Source: Finegoldia magna ATCC 29328
GTDB lineage: Bacteria > Bacillota > Clostridia > Tissierellales > Peptoniphilaceae
Reading direction: 5' to 3'
Assembly: GCF_000010185.1 (NCBI RefSeq)
Contig: NC_010376.1
Span: 1,373,501-1,437,500 of the forward strand
Length of the DNA stretch: 64,000 nt
Below the pieces are notes generated by a model. The model was not told where the DNA came from. It saw nothing but the letters and a program-made list of their open reading frames with translations, and ran no database searches. Made by a program: the position numbers and the translations under genes. This document shows, in pieces, positions 44,184-53,306 of the stretch (the stretch's first letter is position 1; each line of letters begins with the position of its first letter).

Positions 44184-44600
44184 ATGCTTGAGTTTTTGAA
44201 AAAGGGAGTTTTTAGTGGAACTGATGAGTTTTTAGAGCAAAATAGTAAATTGATTTTGAAAACTTCAGAAAAAACATTCGACTCTCCCCTATTCGATATA
44301 GTTTTAGATGAGATAGACAAGATTTCAGAAGATGCTTTAAGAAATTACAAGGAAGTGAGATCTGGTAAGAAGACTTACTTTTTCTCGTTGGAATTTGTAG
44401 GCGAAAGTTTCATTCAAGCGACTTTTATTCCTGCTGCTGATGAGTGTGTCTATCATATTGAATATATGAAGGATATCGCTGACAGTTTGGTAAAGTGTGT
44501 CGATGATGTGAGTGTCGAAGATACGAAGGATTTGTTCAAAGATTTTTATAATAACAAGCCTTTGAGTGATGATTTTGATTGGGAAGATATGAATATTTAA
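44184..44600 (+). CDS. Hypothetical protein, 138 residues
   Basis: A small acidic, apparently soluble protein with no signal or membrane segment. It contains FLEQNSKLILKTSEKTF, then SGKKTYFFSLEFVGESFIQATF, which look like beta strands, and an acidic C-terminus ending DDFDWEDMNI. AAGGAGGG precedes the ATG. I do not recognise a family. It lies 9 nt before the DUF3783 gene, so the two are co-transcribed and may act together. Confidence 0.65.
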   Translation: MLEFLKKGVFSGTDEFLEQNSKLILKTSEKTFDSPLFDIVLDEIDKISEDALRNYKEVRSGKKTYFFSLEFVGESFIQATFIPAADECVYHIEYMKDIADSLVKCVDDVSVEDTKDLFKDFYNNKPLSDDFDWEDMNI

Positions 44601-44609
44601 GGAGGTTTT

Positions 44610-45149
44610 ATGGCTAGATCGATTTTAATTTACAATATGCCTGAAAATATTAAAGAATTTTTGGTGATAGAATCTGAAAAGCACGATTTTGAAATAATTG
44701 AATGCGATGATTCTGATTTGCGCACTAAAATATCTGTGCTTTTAAAAGAAGAAGACGGTGACAAAATTGAATGTGTTGAAGAAGGTGTGAATATTAATTT
44801 TCTTATGATTAATAAATTCAACAATCAAATTTTGAATAGATTTTTGAAAGATATGCAACGTGAAGATGTCTACATTCCAAACAAATGTGTCACAACAGAA
44901 CACAATATCAATTGGCCACTTAAGCAACTTCTTTTGGAAAACAAGGAAGAACACGAAGTGATGACGATTTACAAGGAGCTTGCTTCTCTTAGATCACAAG
45001 CTATTCGATTGTACAAAGAAAACGACGATGATGAACTTTATGAAACTATTACTGAAGTCACTGAATATATGCAACCAAAAGAATTTGAAAAAGATGAACT
45101 TATCAGAAGATTCAACCATTTAAAATCTGTTATAGAAAGAATTAGTTAG
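44610..45149 (+). CDS. DUF3783-domain protein
   Basis: A 179-residue cytoplasmic protein. The segment with FNNQILNRFLKDM and IPNKCVTTEHNINWPLKQLLLENKEEHEVM resembles DUF3783 (conserved K-x-V-x-T-x-x-N-x-x-W and a Leu-rich helix). The C-terminal ~60 residues are helical. The family has no assigned function. AAGGAGG precedes the ATG. It forms an operon with the hypothetical gene upstream and ends at a terminator. Confidence 0.7.
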   Translation: MARSILIYNMPENIKEFLVIESEKHDFEIIECDDSDLRTKISVLLKEEDGDKIECVEEGVNINFLMINKFNNQILNRFLKDMQREDVYIPNKCVTTEHNINWPLKQLLLENKEEHEVMTIYKELASLRSQAIRLYKENDDDELYETITEVTEYMQPKEFEKDELIRRFNHLKSVIERIS

Positions 45150-45168
45150 AAATAGCTAATTCTTTTTT
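45138..45168 (+). terminator. Terminator of the DUF3783 operon
   Basis: AGAATTAG, a 12-nt loop containing TTAGAAATAG, CTAATTCT and a 7-T run. Its tail merges with the -35 of the next promoter. Confidence 0.75.
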
Positions 45169-45196
45169 TGACATTATATTTTCAGTGTGTTACAAT
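45168..45196 (+). promoter_or_regulatory. Sigma-A promoter of the ABC operon at 45229
   Basis: TTGACA (45168-45173), 17-nt spacer, TACAAT (45191-45196). Confidence 0.8.
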
Positions 45197-45228
45197 TATC
45201 ATACAGTATGATACATGAGGAGGTACTT

Positions 45229-45969
45229 ATGATTACTTTTGAGAATGTGACAAAAAAATACGACAAGAAAATCGCTTTGGACAATTTGAATCTTACAATT
45301 AATAGCGGCGAAATATTCGGTCTTATCGGCCACAACGGAGCCGGTAAATCAACTACGATAAAATCCTTGGTTGGCGTTATCAAACCTGAAGAAGGAACTA
45401 TCAAAATCGATGGCGTCGATGTAAGAGAAAATCCAATGGAAGCTAAGAAAAAAATCGGATATGTATCTGACAGTCCAGATATGTTTTTGAAGATGACTCC
45501 TTACGAATTTTGGAGATTTGTCGGAACGATTTATGAAATTGAAGAAAACAAATTCAACGCTACTTGCAAGATGCTTTCCGAAAAATTTGATTTGACAGAA
45601 TTCTTCCAACCAATTGAGTCTTTTTCACATGGTATGAGACAAAAAGTTTTCGTAATAGCTGCTCTGTTATCTGATCCAGATGTGTGGGTATTGGACGAAC
45701 CGTTGACAGGACTTGACCCACAAAGCTCTTACAATTTGAAGGAAATGATGAGAGAACACGCAAACAAAGGAAATACTGTTTTGTTCTCAACTCATATTTT
45801 GGAAATTGCAGAAAAACTTTGCGACAGAATCGGAATTTTACAAAAAGGAAAACTCATATTCTTGGGTACTGTTCAAGAATTAAAAGACTTGCATCCAAAT
45901 CAATCCTTGGAAGAAATTTATCTTGAAATGATAAAATCACACGATGAGGTTCCAAATGAACAAAACTAA
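45229..45969 (+). CDS. ABC transporter ATPase
   Basis: A 246-residue ATPase with Walker A GHNGAGKST, Q-loop VSDSPDM (Gln absent, as in many EcsA-like ATPases), signature FSHGMRQK, Walker B VWVLDEPLTGLD and H-loop STHIL. GAGGAGG lies before the ATG at 45229; the earlier in-frame ATG at 45187 lies within the promoter. The gene overlaps its permease by 14 nt. This resembles the EcsA/EcsB-type exporters of Firmicutes; substrate unknown. Confidence 0.88.
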   Translation: MITFENVTKKYDKKIALDNLNLTINSGEIFGLIGHNGAGKSTTIKSLVGVIKPEEGTIKIDGVDVRENPMEAKKKIGYVSDSPDMFLKMTPYEFWRFVGTIYEIEENKFNATCKMLSEKFDLTEFFQPIESFSHGMRQKVFVIAALLSDPDVWVLDEPLTGLDPQSSYNLKEMMREHANKGNTVLFSTHILEIAEKLCDRIGILQKGKLIFLGTVQELKDLHPNQSLEEIYLEMIKSHDEVPNEQN

Positions 45970-47530
45970 ATTAAAAGAATTGATGAAAATCGACTTACTG
46001 AATATCAATCCTATGCTCACAGGTCAAATCAGACAGAAGACCAAGCCTGCGGATAATAAAAGTATTTACAAGAAAATTATCAGACAATATATAATGTCTG
46101 CTGTGATGATGATTGTAATTTACGGGCTTATGTTCGGACTTATATTCGATTACAGCAAGGCACCGAAGGCGTATGATTTGTTCGTGTTTTACTTGGTGAT
46201 TTTGGGAACTTTGCAAAACTTTATCAGCGTATTCAATCTTTTTTATGAAAACAAGGATTCGTTGAAGATGTCCTATTTCCCAATTAGCCAGAAGGAAATG
46301 TTCATATCCAAGACTTTCTTGACAATGTTGAGTTCGCTGACAGTTTTAAGTCCGATATTATTGTTGTCTATAAAATTTTTCATTGATTTTAAATTCAATA
46401 TATTCTTGGCGATTTTGTACGGAATTTTGAATTTCGTAGTTTTATTCGTTTTTACAATAATTTTGAATATCGTCGTTGCAGAACTTTTGGTGAGAACATC
46501 TGCATTGTACAAATTCAACACGCAAATAATGGTTGGGCTTAATATTTTTATTCAAGTCGTTGCCATTGTATTTGTAATTTTTATTCAAAATTCAAAAATC
46601 ATGAAGAACGCCACAGGACTTGGCCCTATTTCAGGATTACTTCACAATCCAGTTTCAGCGATTATTTTCATCGCTATATTGGCAGTTGTTGAAGTGATTT
46701 TAGGAAAAGCGATTCTAGAATTTGCATCGAAGAACTTGTACGAACACATGAGCGACATTCAAAACAGGAAAAATTCTATTAGACGAACAAAAGTCGACAA
46801 AGAGCCTAGCAACATTGGCAAAGAAATGTTCAAATACAACAAAATGCTTTTGAGTGATGCTACAACTATCACATCTTGTATTTTATTCCCAGTAATGTTT
46901 CCAATAATAATGACATTTACTAACGTGACTAATATGAGAAGTGACATTGGGACAAGTATTTCCGATGTGCAATCACTTGCAGTAGCGCTTAGCATTTCAT
47001 TTATGTACAGTGTGTTCATCGGGCTATTCCCTATGAATTTGCAATCGATAATAGTTTCATTGGACGGGCAAAACCACGATTATTTGATGAGTCTGCCAAT
47101 GAGTAAGAAAACTTATTTGAATGAAAAAGTTAAATTCTCATTTATAATAATGGGAGTATTTTCTGCACTTGCAATATTAGGATTTTCCTTATTCTTCAGA
47201 GTAAAAATCCATTTCATAATACTTGCAATTGTGTTGAATTTAATATCGATATTCGTATTTTGCAGATTCAAAGTTGCAGGCGATTACAAACACAAATACG
47301 TGAATTGGTCTAGCATTTCAGATATTATGAACAGACAATCGAAGTTTGCTTATGTAATTAAAATGATGGGACTTACATTCTTGACAATAGCAATATTCTC
47401 TGCCGTAATGTTTAGCATACAATCAGTTCCAATTAAATGGATTCTTATGGGAATATCAATCCCATGGGCATTAATAGTAATAGGAATCGAACTTTACAAC
47501 CAATTTGGTTTTTGGAGAAAAATAAAATAG
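45956..47530 (+). CDS. ABC-2 type permease, large (EcsB/YthQ-like)
   Basis: A 524-residue membrane protein with about twelve hydrophobic segments and a soluble central loop near residues 265-300 (NRKNSIRRTKVDKEPSN). The N-terminus has LTGQIRQK before TM1. FLVILGTLQNF and LPMSKKTYLNEKVKF mark the two halves; the PMSKKTY-type motif repeats the earlier PISQKEMF, showing internal duplication. GATGAGG precedes the ATG at 45956. It is the membrane partner of the ATPase it overlaps. Confidence 0.82.
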   Translation: MNKTKLKELMKIDLLNINPMLTGQIRQKTKPADNKSIYKKIIRQYIMSAVMMIVIYGLMFGLIFDYSKAPKAYDLFVFYLVILGTLQNFISVFNLFYENKDSLKMSYFPISQKEMFISKTFLTMLSSLTVLSPILLLSIKFFIDFKFNIFLAILYGILNFVVLFVFTIILNIVVAELLVRTSALYKFNTQIMVGLNIFIQVVAIVFVIFIQNSKIMKNATGLGPISGLLHNPVSAIIFIAILAVVEVILGKAILEFASKNLYEHMSDIQNRKNSIRRTKVDKEPSNIGKEMFKYNKMLLSDATTITSCILFPVMFPIIMTFTNVTNMRSDIGTSISDVQSLAVALSISFMYSVFIGLFPMNLQSIIVSLDGQNHDYLMSLPMSKKTYLNEKVKFSFIIMGVFSALAILGFSLFFRVKIHFIILAIVLNLISIFVFCRFKVAGDYKHKYVNWSSISDIMNRQSKFAYVIKMMGLTFLTIAIFSAVMFSIQSVPIKWILMGISIPWALIVIGIELYNQFGFWRKIK

Positions 47531-47536
47531 ACAAAC

Positions 47537-47574
47537 TAAAATCATCCTCTTTTTAAATAGAGGATGATTTTTTA
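47537..47574 (+). terminator. Terminator of the ABC operon
   Basis: AAAATCATCCTCT, 7-nt loop, AGAGGATGATTTTTT. Strong 11-bp stem; A-run also allows use by the convergent gene. Confidence 0.85.
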
Positions 47575-47589
47575 GTGTGTTGTTTTTAA

Positions 47590-48591
47590 TTATTTTGGTT
47601 GAATGTAGTCTACTAAGAAAAGTTCTTCTGATCCATCACTTGTAACGCGTATAACAACATCTTTTTGTTCCTTATCGTTGTATTGTCTGGTTAATATGAT
47701 GTCTCCTTTTTCAAAGCTGAAATTATATGGAAATGATTGATTGTAACCTGTTGTCGTGAAATCTTTGAAGTATTCCGTATCTTTAATTCGGTATAATTTT
47801 TCGTGAGGATATGGAGAGTACTTGTGACTTATAATTCCATAAAAATCCGCTTCAAATTCTCTTCCATTGTATGTGATTTTTTCTGTTGAGATTGGTTTGA
47901 GATTTTTACTTTTCAACAAATTAACTATGTGAATATTTTTAATTTTGTCTTGTAAATTTTTCATCATATGATCGTTAATATAACGTGTTCCATCTATATG
48001 TCCCAATCCAAAAAATCCAATAACATCTCTTTTTGTCTTGTTATATGTATCCATGAAGTTTTCTGCCATCATTTTGTCTCTGTACTCACTGGCTTTTAAG
48101 TCATCAACTTTTTCCTTATCATAGAAATTCTTGCCTTGTTCTACCGCTCTTTCAGTAAGTTCAATATCCTTTTTGTCGCCCTTTTCTTTTGCTAATTTTA
48201 GGTAATCCTTGCCAATGCTATCATAAGCATGTCCCACATCTACACCGTAGAATCTAATATCATTCATTTCTTTCTTAATAGTTTTATAAAATTCAATAGT
48301 GTAATCATAATCATAGTTTCCGTATTTTTTAAAAAAATCAAACATTTTGTTCAAATACTCATCATTATCTGATTTCATCCACAAATTAAGATATTGTGCA
48401 CAATAATGAGGATACTCCAAAAAATAATTCCTGCCACCTTTTTTGTAGTAATCTCTCAAAATGTTTAACTCTTCATTATAAATAGGTTTTATATCGTGAT
48501 CTTCTCCATACAAATACACTTCTCTTTTTCCAATGCTACATGAGCACAACATTAAAAGCATCATTACAATTGCAAATATTTTCTTTTTCAT
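47590..48591 (-). CDS. Lipoprotein of the TraB/ChaN/EreA-like superfamily
   Basis: A 333-residue exported lipoprotein. The signal peptide ends in LLMLCSC, giving a lipobox with Cys ~18. The mature part contains YGEDHDIKPIYNEE (GxxH-like), FLEYP, FYGVDVGHAYDS and FFGLGHIDGTRY (GHxxG). This motif order is that of the TIKI/TraB/ChaN/erythromycin-esterase superfamily, whose members are metal-dependent hydrolases or haem binders. The C-terminal ~90 residues form an extra beta-rich domain. AGGAGG precedes the ATG. Function on the cell surface is unknown; an enzyme role is inferred. Confidence 0.65.
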   Translation of the reverse strand: MKKKIFAIVMMLLMLCSCSIGKREVYLYGEDHDIKPIYNEELNILRDYYKKGGRNYFLEYPHYCAQYLNLWMKSDNDEYLNKMFDFFKKYGNYDYDYTIEFYKTIKKEMNDIRFYGVDVGHAYDSIGKDYLKLAKEKGDKKDIELTERAVEQGKNFYDKEKVDDLKASEYRDKMMAENFMDTYNKTKRDVIGFFGLGHIDGTRYINDHMMKNLQDKIKNIHIVNLLKSKNLKPISTEKITYNGREFEADFYGIISHKYSPYPHEKLYRIKDTEYFKDFTTTGYNQSFPYNFSFEKGDIILTRQYNDKEQKDVVIRVTSDGSEELFLVDYIQPK

Positions 48592-48681
48592 AAATTCCTC
48601 CTGCTAGCTTATAAATCCATTCTACCATAAAATAAAAATCTCCTCAGCAAATTTAATTACCAAAGAGATTTAAATTCATTA

Positions 48682-48911
48682 TTAATGGTGTCTTATTATT
48701 TTTGCAGGCATTCCAACTGCTGTGCAATCACTTGGAACATCATGTAAAACAACTGCACCTGCTCCTATTTTCGCACGATCTCCAATTTTAATCGGCCCCA
48801 ATACAGTCGCCCCAGTTCCAATTACGACATTATCACCTACAATTGGATGACGTTGGTGTTCTTTTTCGTTGCCAGTACCACTTAAGTATGTGCAGCAATG
48901 TAAATCTTGCT
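48682..48911 (-). pseudogene. cysE: Remnant of serine O-acetyltransferase (cysE), C-terminal hexapeptide domain
   Basis: On the - strand the DNA reads [18 protein letters not shown], then [33 protein letters not shown] and [12 protein letters not shown], ending in TAA at 48682. These are left-handed beta-helix hexapeptide repeats of CysE, with the GGTG...RHP active-site loop. Upstream, KIYIAAHT matches the preceding strand in a different frame, so a one-base loss lies near 48885, and everything N-terminal to it is missing: a stop and the EF-G-like gene's terminator follow at once. The gene cannot make CysE, implying loss of this route to cysteine unless another copy exists. Confidence 0.85.
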
Positions 48912-48931
48912 ATATACAGATAAACTTCTCA

Positions 48932-48967
48932 CAAAAAAAATGCCCCTATCACACGATAAGGGCATCT
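48932..48967 (-). terminator. Terminator of the EF-G-like gene
   Basis: On the - strand GATGCCCTTAT, a 6-nt loop, ATAGGGGCAT and eight T after the stop at 48974. Confidence 0.8.
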
Positions 48968-48973
48968 CTAATT

Positions 48974-51031
48974 TTATTGTTCTTTAATTATTTCTTCTGT
49001 AACATTTGAAGGAACTTCATCATATCTTACAAATTCCATTTCAAATTCTCCTCTTGCTTGAGTCATTGATCTCAAATCTATTGAGTATTCGAACAATTCT
49101 TTGTGAGGAGCTTCTGCGATTACTACTTGGTTACCGTCTTCGTCAGATTCCATTCCCAATATTTTACCACGGCGTTTGTTCATATCTCCCATTACATCTC
49201 CCATGTATTCTTCAGGGATTTTGATTGTAACTTTCATAATAGGTTCTAATAAAATTGGTTTTGCTTCTTCGATACCTTTTTTGAATGCGATTTGGGCTGC
49301 GATCTTGAATGCCATTTCGTTTGAATCTACTGGGTGATATTTTCCATCGTAAAGTATTGCCTTGACACCAACTACTGGATATCCTGCCAATGGTCCTTTT
49401 TCCAAGGATTCTTCCAAACCTTTTTCAACTGCTGGGAAGAAGTTCTTAGGAACGGCTCCACCGAATACTTCTTCTTCAAATACGAAGTTTTCTTCAGAAT
49501 CTGTCAATGGTTCAAATCTAATGAATACATCCGCAAATTGTCCTGCACCACCAGATTGTTTTTTGTGTTTTCCTTCTACATCTGATTTGCCTTTGATAGT
49601 TTCACGATAAGCAATTCTCAATGGAACAACTTCTGTTTCTACTTGGTATTCATCTTTTAATCTGTCCATCATTACTTGAAGTTGAACATTACCACGTCCA
49701 CCGATTAATAATTGCTTAGTTTCATTATTTCTTTCAGATACAAATGACAAATCTTCAGTTTGCAATTTGTTTAATGCACTTGAAATCTTATCGTCATCTG
49801 ATTTTGATTTTGGTTGAATTGCAAAGAATAATGTTGCAGGTTTTAATTTCAAACGTTTGTAAACAGTTGGATCATTCTTATCAGAAATAGTATCTCCAGT
49901 TTCTGTTTCAACTAATTTGCTAATTGCACCGATATCACCTGCGTGAACTTCATCAGTCTTGATTTGTTCCTTACCACGTAAAAAGAACAAATCTCCAAGT
50001 TTTTCTTCAACTTCCTTGCTTGAATTATATATTAAAGTATCTTTCGTAATTTTACCTGAAATAACTTTGAAAATCGAAATCTTTCCAACAAAAGGATCCA
50101 CAATTGTCTTAAATACAACTGCACTCATTGGTTCATCAACTGAGAACTTACGTTGTTTATCATCTGCATGTCTGAATCCGTATTTTGCTCTTTCGTCATC
50201 TGGTGTTGGCATGTATTTTTCGATGATTTCTAATAAAACATCAACACCAATTCCTGTAAGCGCACTTCCTGCGATAAGTGGTACGCAAGTACCTTCAAGT
50301 AATGCTGATACCAAAGCTTTTTTGAATTCTTCGTGTGTAAATTCTTCTCCGTTGAAATATTTTTCCATCAAATCGTCGTCTGTTTGAGCGACAACTTCAC
50401 AAATTTCATCAAATACGACATTAACTTCATCCACTCTGTCTTCTGGAATAGGAACTTCTTTGAATTCGAAACCATTGTACTCGTATGCTTTTTTATCGAT
50501 AACATCGATAACTCCCTTGAAGTCTTCACCTTCTCCAAGAGTCAATGTAAATGGAATAATGTTGTTTCCAAATTTAATGTGCAAATCACTCACGCATTTG
50601 TTGAAATTAGCGTGTTCTTTTTCCATTTTATTTACGAAAATAATTCTTGGAAGATCTATTGATTGAGTGTAGCGAAGAACTTTTTCTGTTCCTACTTCTA
50701 TACCATTAACAGCATCGATAACTATAAGTGCTGCTTCGGATGCTCTTAGTGATTGATACACTTCTCTTTCGAAATCAAAATAGCCCGGAGTGTCTATGAA
50801 ATTGATTTTTATGTCATTATGTTCGATTGGAATAACAGAGCTGGATATAGAAATACCCCTCTTCATTTCTTGCTTAGAATAGTCAGAAACTGTGTTTTTG
50901 TCCTCAACTTTTCCGACTCTGTTAATCACATTTGTTAAGTATAGGCATGCTTCAGTGAGTTGAGTTTTTCCACTTCCGCTATGCCCAACCAAGCTAAGAT
51001 TTCTAATTTTGTTTGTTGGATAAGATTTCAT
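48974..51031 (-). CDS. Elongation factor G-like GTPase (FusA paralogue)
   Basis: A 685-residue five-domain EF-G relative. GTPase motifs are G1 GHSGSGKT, G3 DTPGYFD and G4 NKME; the Thr-containing switch I is replaced by KRGISISSS. Domains II to V follow (GRGNVQLQVMMDRL, GGAGQFADV and RRGKILGMESDEDGNQVV). It lacks the G2 insert and differs from the housekeeping EF-G in the G1 motif GHxGSGKT, as in the TM_1651/EF-G2-like group. These proteins probably bind ribosomes but their role is unsettled. AGGAGG precedes the ATG; no str-operon neighbours are present. Confidence 0.9.
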   Translation of the reverse strand: MKSYPTNKIRNLSLVGHSGSGKTQLTEACLYLTNVINRVGKVEDKNTVSDYSKQEMKRGISISSSVIPIEHNDIKINFIDTPGYFDFEREVYQSLRASEAALIVIDAVNGIEVGTEKVLRYTQSIDLPRIIFVNKMEKEHANFNKCVSDLHIKFGNNIIPFTLTLGEGEDFKGVIDVIDKKAYEYNGFEFKEVPIPEDRVDEVNVVFDEICEVVAQTDDDLMEKYFNGEEFTHEEFKKALVSALLEGTCVPLIAGSALTGIGVDVLLEIIEKYMPTPDDERAKYGFRHADDKQRKFSVDEPMSAVVFKTIVDPFVGKISIFKVISGKITKDTLIYNSSKEVEEKLGDLFFLRGKEQIKTDEVHAGDIGAISKLVETETGDTISDKNDPTVYKRLKLKPATLFFAIQPKSKSDDDKISSALNKLQTEDLSFVSERNNETKQLLIGGRGNVQLQVMMDRLKDEYQVETEVVPLRIAYRETIKGKSDVEGKHKKQSGGAGQFADVFIRFEPLTDSEENFVFEEEVFGGAVPKNFFPAVEKGLEESLEKGPLAGYPVVGVKAILYDGKYHPVDSNEMAFKIAAQIAFKKGIEEAKPILLEPIMKVTIKIPEEYMGDVMGDMNKRRGKILGMESDEDGNQVVIAEAPHKELFEYSIDLRSMTQARGEFEMEFVRYDEVPSNVTEEIIKEQ

Positions 51032-51272
51032 AATTGTGCCTCCTATTATTTATAAGAAAACATTTGCATTTTTATTGCATAGTTTTATATGCAAATTGAT
51101 AAGTAAATTTGCCACACAATATTAATAATATCGTTTGCAAAATGACCGCAATGTTTCTCTTATATTATTAAAATATATATACCCAAAAATCAAAAATCCT
51201 AACAATTTTGAAAAATATTATTAAATTTCAGAAAACTATTCCTAAAGTTTTTCGTTGTCTAAATACACAAAA

Positions 51273-51302
51273 AATTACAGGCAATTTTCATTGCCTGCAA
51301 TT
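51273..51302 (-). terminator. Terminator of the methionine synthase-like gene
   Basis: On the - strand TTGCAGGCAAT GAAA ATTGCCTGTAATTTTTT, about 25 nt after the stop at 51329. Between this and the EF-G-like start (51032-51272) I see only AT-rich DNA and the EF-G promoter region. Confidence 0.8.
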
Positions 51303-51328
51303 TATAAAAATGAGATAGATATGATTGC

Positions 51329-52444
51329 TTATTTTCCCCAAACTTTTTCAGCTATTTTTTTGATTAATTTTAGCTTTTCCCATTGTTGGTCAACTGTTAA
51401 TATGTTTCCATTTTCGTTAGATGCGAATCCGCATTGTGGGCTTAGACACAATCTGTCAAGAGATATGAATTCAGATGCTTTGTGGATTCTAGCAATGACT
51501 TCATCTTCGTCTTCGAGTTCTCCTCTTTTTGAAGTGATAAGTCCGAGAACAACTTTTTTATCTTTCGAAACGTATCTTAATGGTTCAAATCCGCCGGATC
51601 TTTCATCGTCGTATTCAAGATAGAATGCATCTACGTTTTCTTGTGCAAATAAAATTTGTGCGATTTTATCGTATGCACCACTTGCTGCATAAGTTGATTC
51701 GTAATTTCCTCTGCAAACATGTGTTGTTATTGTCAAATCTTCTGGTCTGTCTTCAAGTGCTAAATTATTTATTCTCAAATATTTGTTAGCTTCATCATCT
51801 AATGAAACTGCTTCGCCGTATTTTCTGTTGATATAATCAGAATCTACTAACATTCCCCATGTACAATCGTCAAATTGTATATTTCTGCATCCTGCATCAT
51901 ACAAATCTTTGATAACTTGTTTGTAAGCTTTCGCAATATCTTGTTCCAACTTTTCGTAATCTGGATAGATTTCGTTAGTTATCTTTGCATTATCTTCTCT
52001 GAATAATTCTACAAGTAATTGTGCTGGTGCAGGTATTGTTTGTTTCGCAATTGTATTGTCATCTTCAAATTGTCTTACGAATTTGAAATGTTCTACAAAT
52101 GGATGATTTTCTCCTGTGATTTTTCCTTCAACTTGTACAGATGTGTGATAAGTTTCCTTACCATGGAAGTAGTATCCATGGCTAAGTTCAACTCTTTTAA
52201 TCCCATTAAGTCCCCAGAAGAAATCCAAATGCCAGCTTTTTCTTCTGAATTCTCCATCAGTTATTACGTGATAGCCCAATTCTTTTTGTTTTTTGATTAA
52301 TTCTTTGATGCATTCATCTTCTATTTCTGTTAATTCTTTTTTTGTGATAATTTCTTTTTCGTATTCTGATCTTGCCTTTAATAATTTTTCATTTCTCAAG
52401 AAACTACCTACATAGTCATATCTAAATGGTACGTGTAAACTCAT
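51329..52444 (-). CDS. Cobalamin-independent methionine synthase family protein (YxjG/YxjH type)
   Basis: A 371-residue protein equivalent to the C-terminal catalytic half of MetE. Zinc ligands are His/Cys in TTHVCRGNYES (near residue 235) and Cys in CLSPQCGFAS (near residue 335), with VITDGEFRRKSW and FDDCTWGML in the barrel. YxjG-type proteins are thought to methylate homocysteine using a donor other than the triglutamyl folate of MetE. The ATG at 52444 has GGGGGAG upstream. It lies 23 nt after metQ in the methionine operon, so it shares the Met T-box, which supports a methionine role. Confidence 0.87.
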   Translation of the reverse strand: MSLHVPFRYDYVGSFLRNEKLLKARSEYEKEIITKKELTEIEDECIKELIKKQKELGYHVITDGEFRRKSWHLDFFWGLNGIKRVELSHGYYFHGKETYHTSVQVEGKITGENHPFVEHFKFVRQFEDDNTIAKQTIPAPAQLLVELFREDNAKITNEIYPDYEKLEQDIAKAYKQVIKDLYDAGCRNIQFDDCTWGMLVDSDYINRKYGEAVSLDDEANKYLRINNLALEDRPEDLTITTHVCRGNYESTYAASGAYDKIAQILFAQENVDAFYLEYDDERSGGFEPLRYVSKDKKVVLGLITSKRGELEDEDEVIARIHKASEFISLDRLCLSPQCGFASNENGNILTVDQQWEKLKLIKKIAEKVWGK

Positions 52445-52467
52445 TTTCAATCTCCCCCTAATTATTC

Positions 52468-53295
52468 CTATTTTGCTGGAATTATTTCTCCATCAAATTT
52501 TTCTTCGATATATTTTCTAACTTCGTCTGATTCGAAAGCTTGTAATACTTTCTTGTAAGTTTCATTGTCTTTGTCTTCTTCTCTTGCAGCTATGATGTTT
52601 GCAAATGGGTTTCCTTCTGATTTTTCGATTGCAATAGCATCTTTCTTTGGTGATAATTTTGCTTCTAATGCAAAGTTTGAATTGATTACAGCAATTGCAG
52701 CGTCTTCGTATGCTCTTGGAATTGTTGCTGCTTCAACAGCTGTGAATTTCAAGTTTTTAGGATTTTCTGCAATGTCTTTTTCAGTAGCTTCTAATCCTGC
52801 ATTTTCTTTTAATTTGATTACTTTGTTGTCTTCTAATATTTTTAATGCTCTGGCTCCATTTGTAGCATCGTTAGGAATTATAACTTCGTCTCCGTCTTTT
52901 AATTCATCTAAAGATTTGTATTTTTTAGAATATATTCCCATTGGTTCCAAGTGAACTGCTCCCAATGATACTAATTTTGTTCCTCTTTCCTTGTTGAAGT
53001 TATCCAAGTAAGGAATGTGTTGGTAAAAATTCAAGTCGATATCTTTTTCTTGAAGTGATGTGTTAGGTGTTACATAATCATCAAATTCTTTGATTTCCAA
53101 ATCTATTCCTTCTTTTGCTAAGATTTCTTTTGCTTTTTCTGCTATTTCTTTGTGAGGTGCTGGAGATACTCCAATCACAACCTTTTTACTGTCTGTGCTT
53201 GTTTTTTGTCCGTCTTCTTTTTTGCTTTCTTTTTTAGCACATGATGTTAATACCAATGCTAATGCCAATACTACTAATAAAATTTTCTTTTTCAT
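52468..53295 (-). CDS. metQ: Methionine ABC transporter substrate-binding lipoprotein
   Basis: A 275-residue lipoprotein. The signal peptide ends LALVLTSCAKKE with lipidated Cys ~20. The mature domain is NlpA/MetQ: KVVIGVSPAPHKEIAEKAK at its start, DLNFYQHIPYLDNF and PNDATNGARALKIL in the middle. It captures methionine outside the membrane for MetNI. The start at 53295 has GGAGTGG 5 nt upstream. It lies 11 nt after metI and is regulated by the methionine T-box. Confidence 0.95.
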   Translation of the reverse strand: MKKKILLVVLALALVLTSCAKKESKKEDGQKTSTDSKKVVIGVSPAPHKEIAEKAKEILAKEGIDLEIKEFDDYVTPNTSLQEKDIDLNFYQHIPYLDNFNKERGTKLVSLGAVHLEPMGIYSKKYKSLDELKDGDEVIIPNDATNGARALKILEDNKVIKLKENAGLEATEKDIAENPKNLKFTAVEAATIPRAYEDAAIAVINSNFALEAKLSPKKDAIAIEKSEGNPFANIIAAREEDKDNETYKKVLQAFESDEVRKYIEEKFDGEIIPAK

Positions 53296-53306
53296 TTTTA
53301 CCACTC

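Noticed and set aside
45187-45229. Upstream in-frame ATG for the ABC ATPase
   Set aside because: It lies inside the spacer and -10 of the promoter, so it cannot be in the mRNA; ATG 45229 has GAGGAGG.
51032-51272. AT-rich intergenic stretch upstream of the EF-G-like gene
   Set aside because: Only ordinary promoter-like AT-rich DNA; no hairpin with covariation potential, no ORF with a ribosome site.
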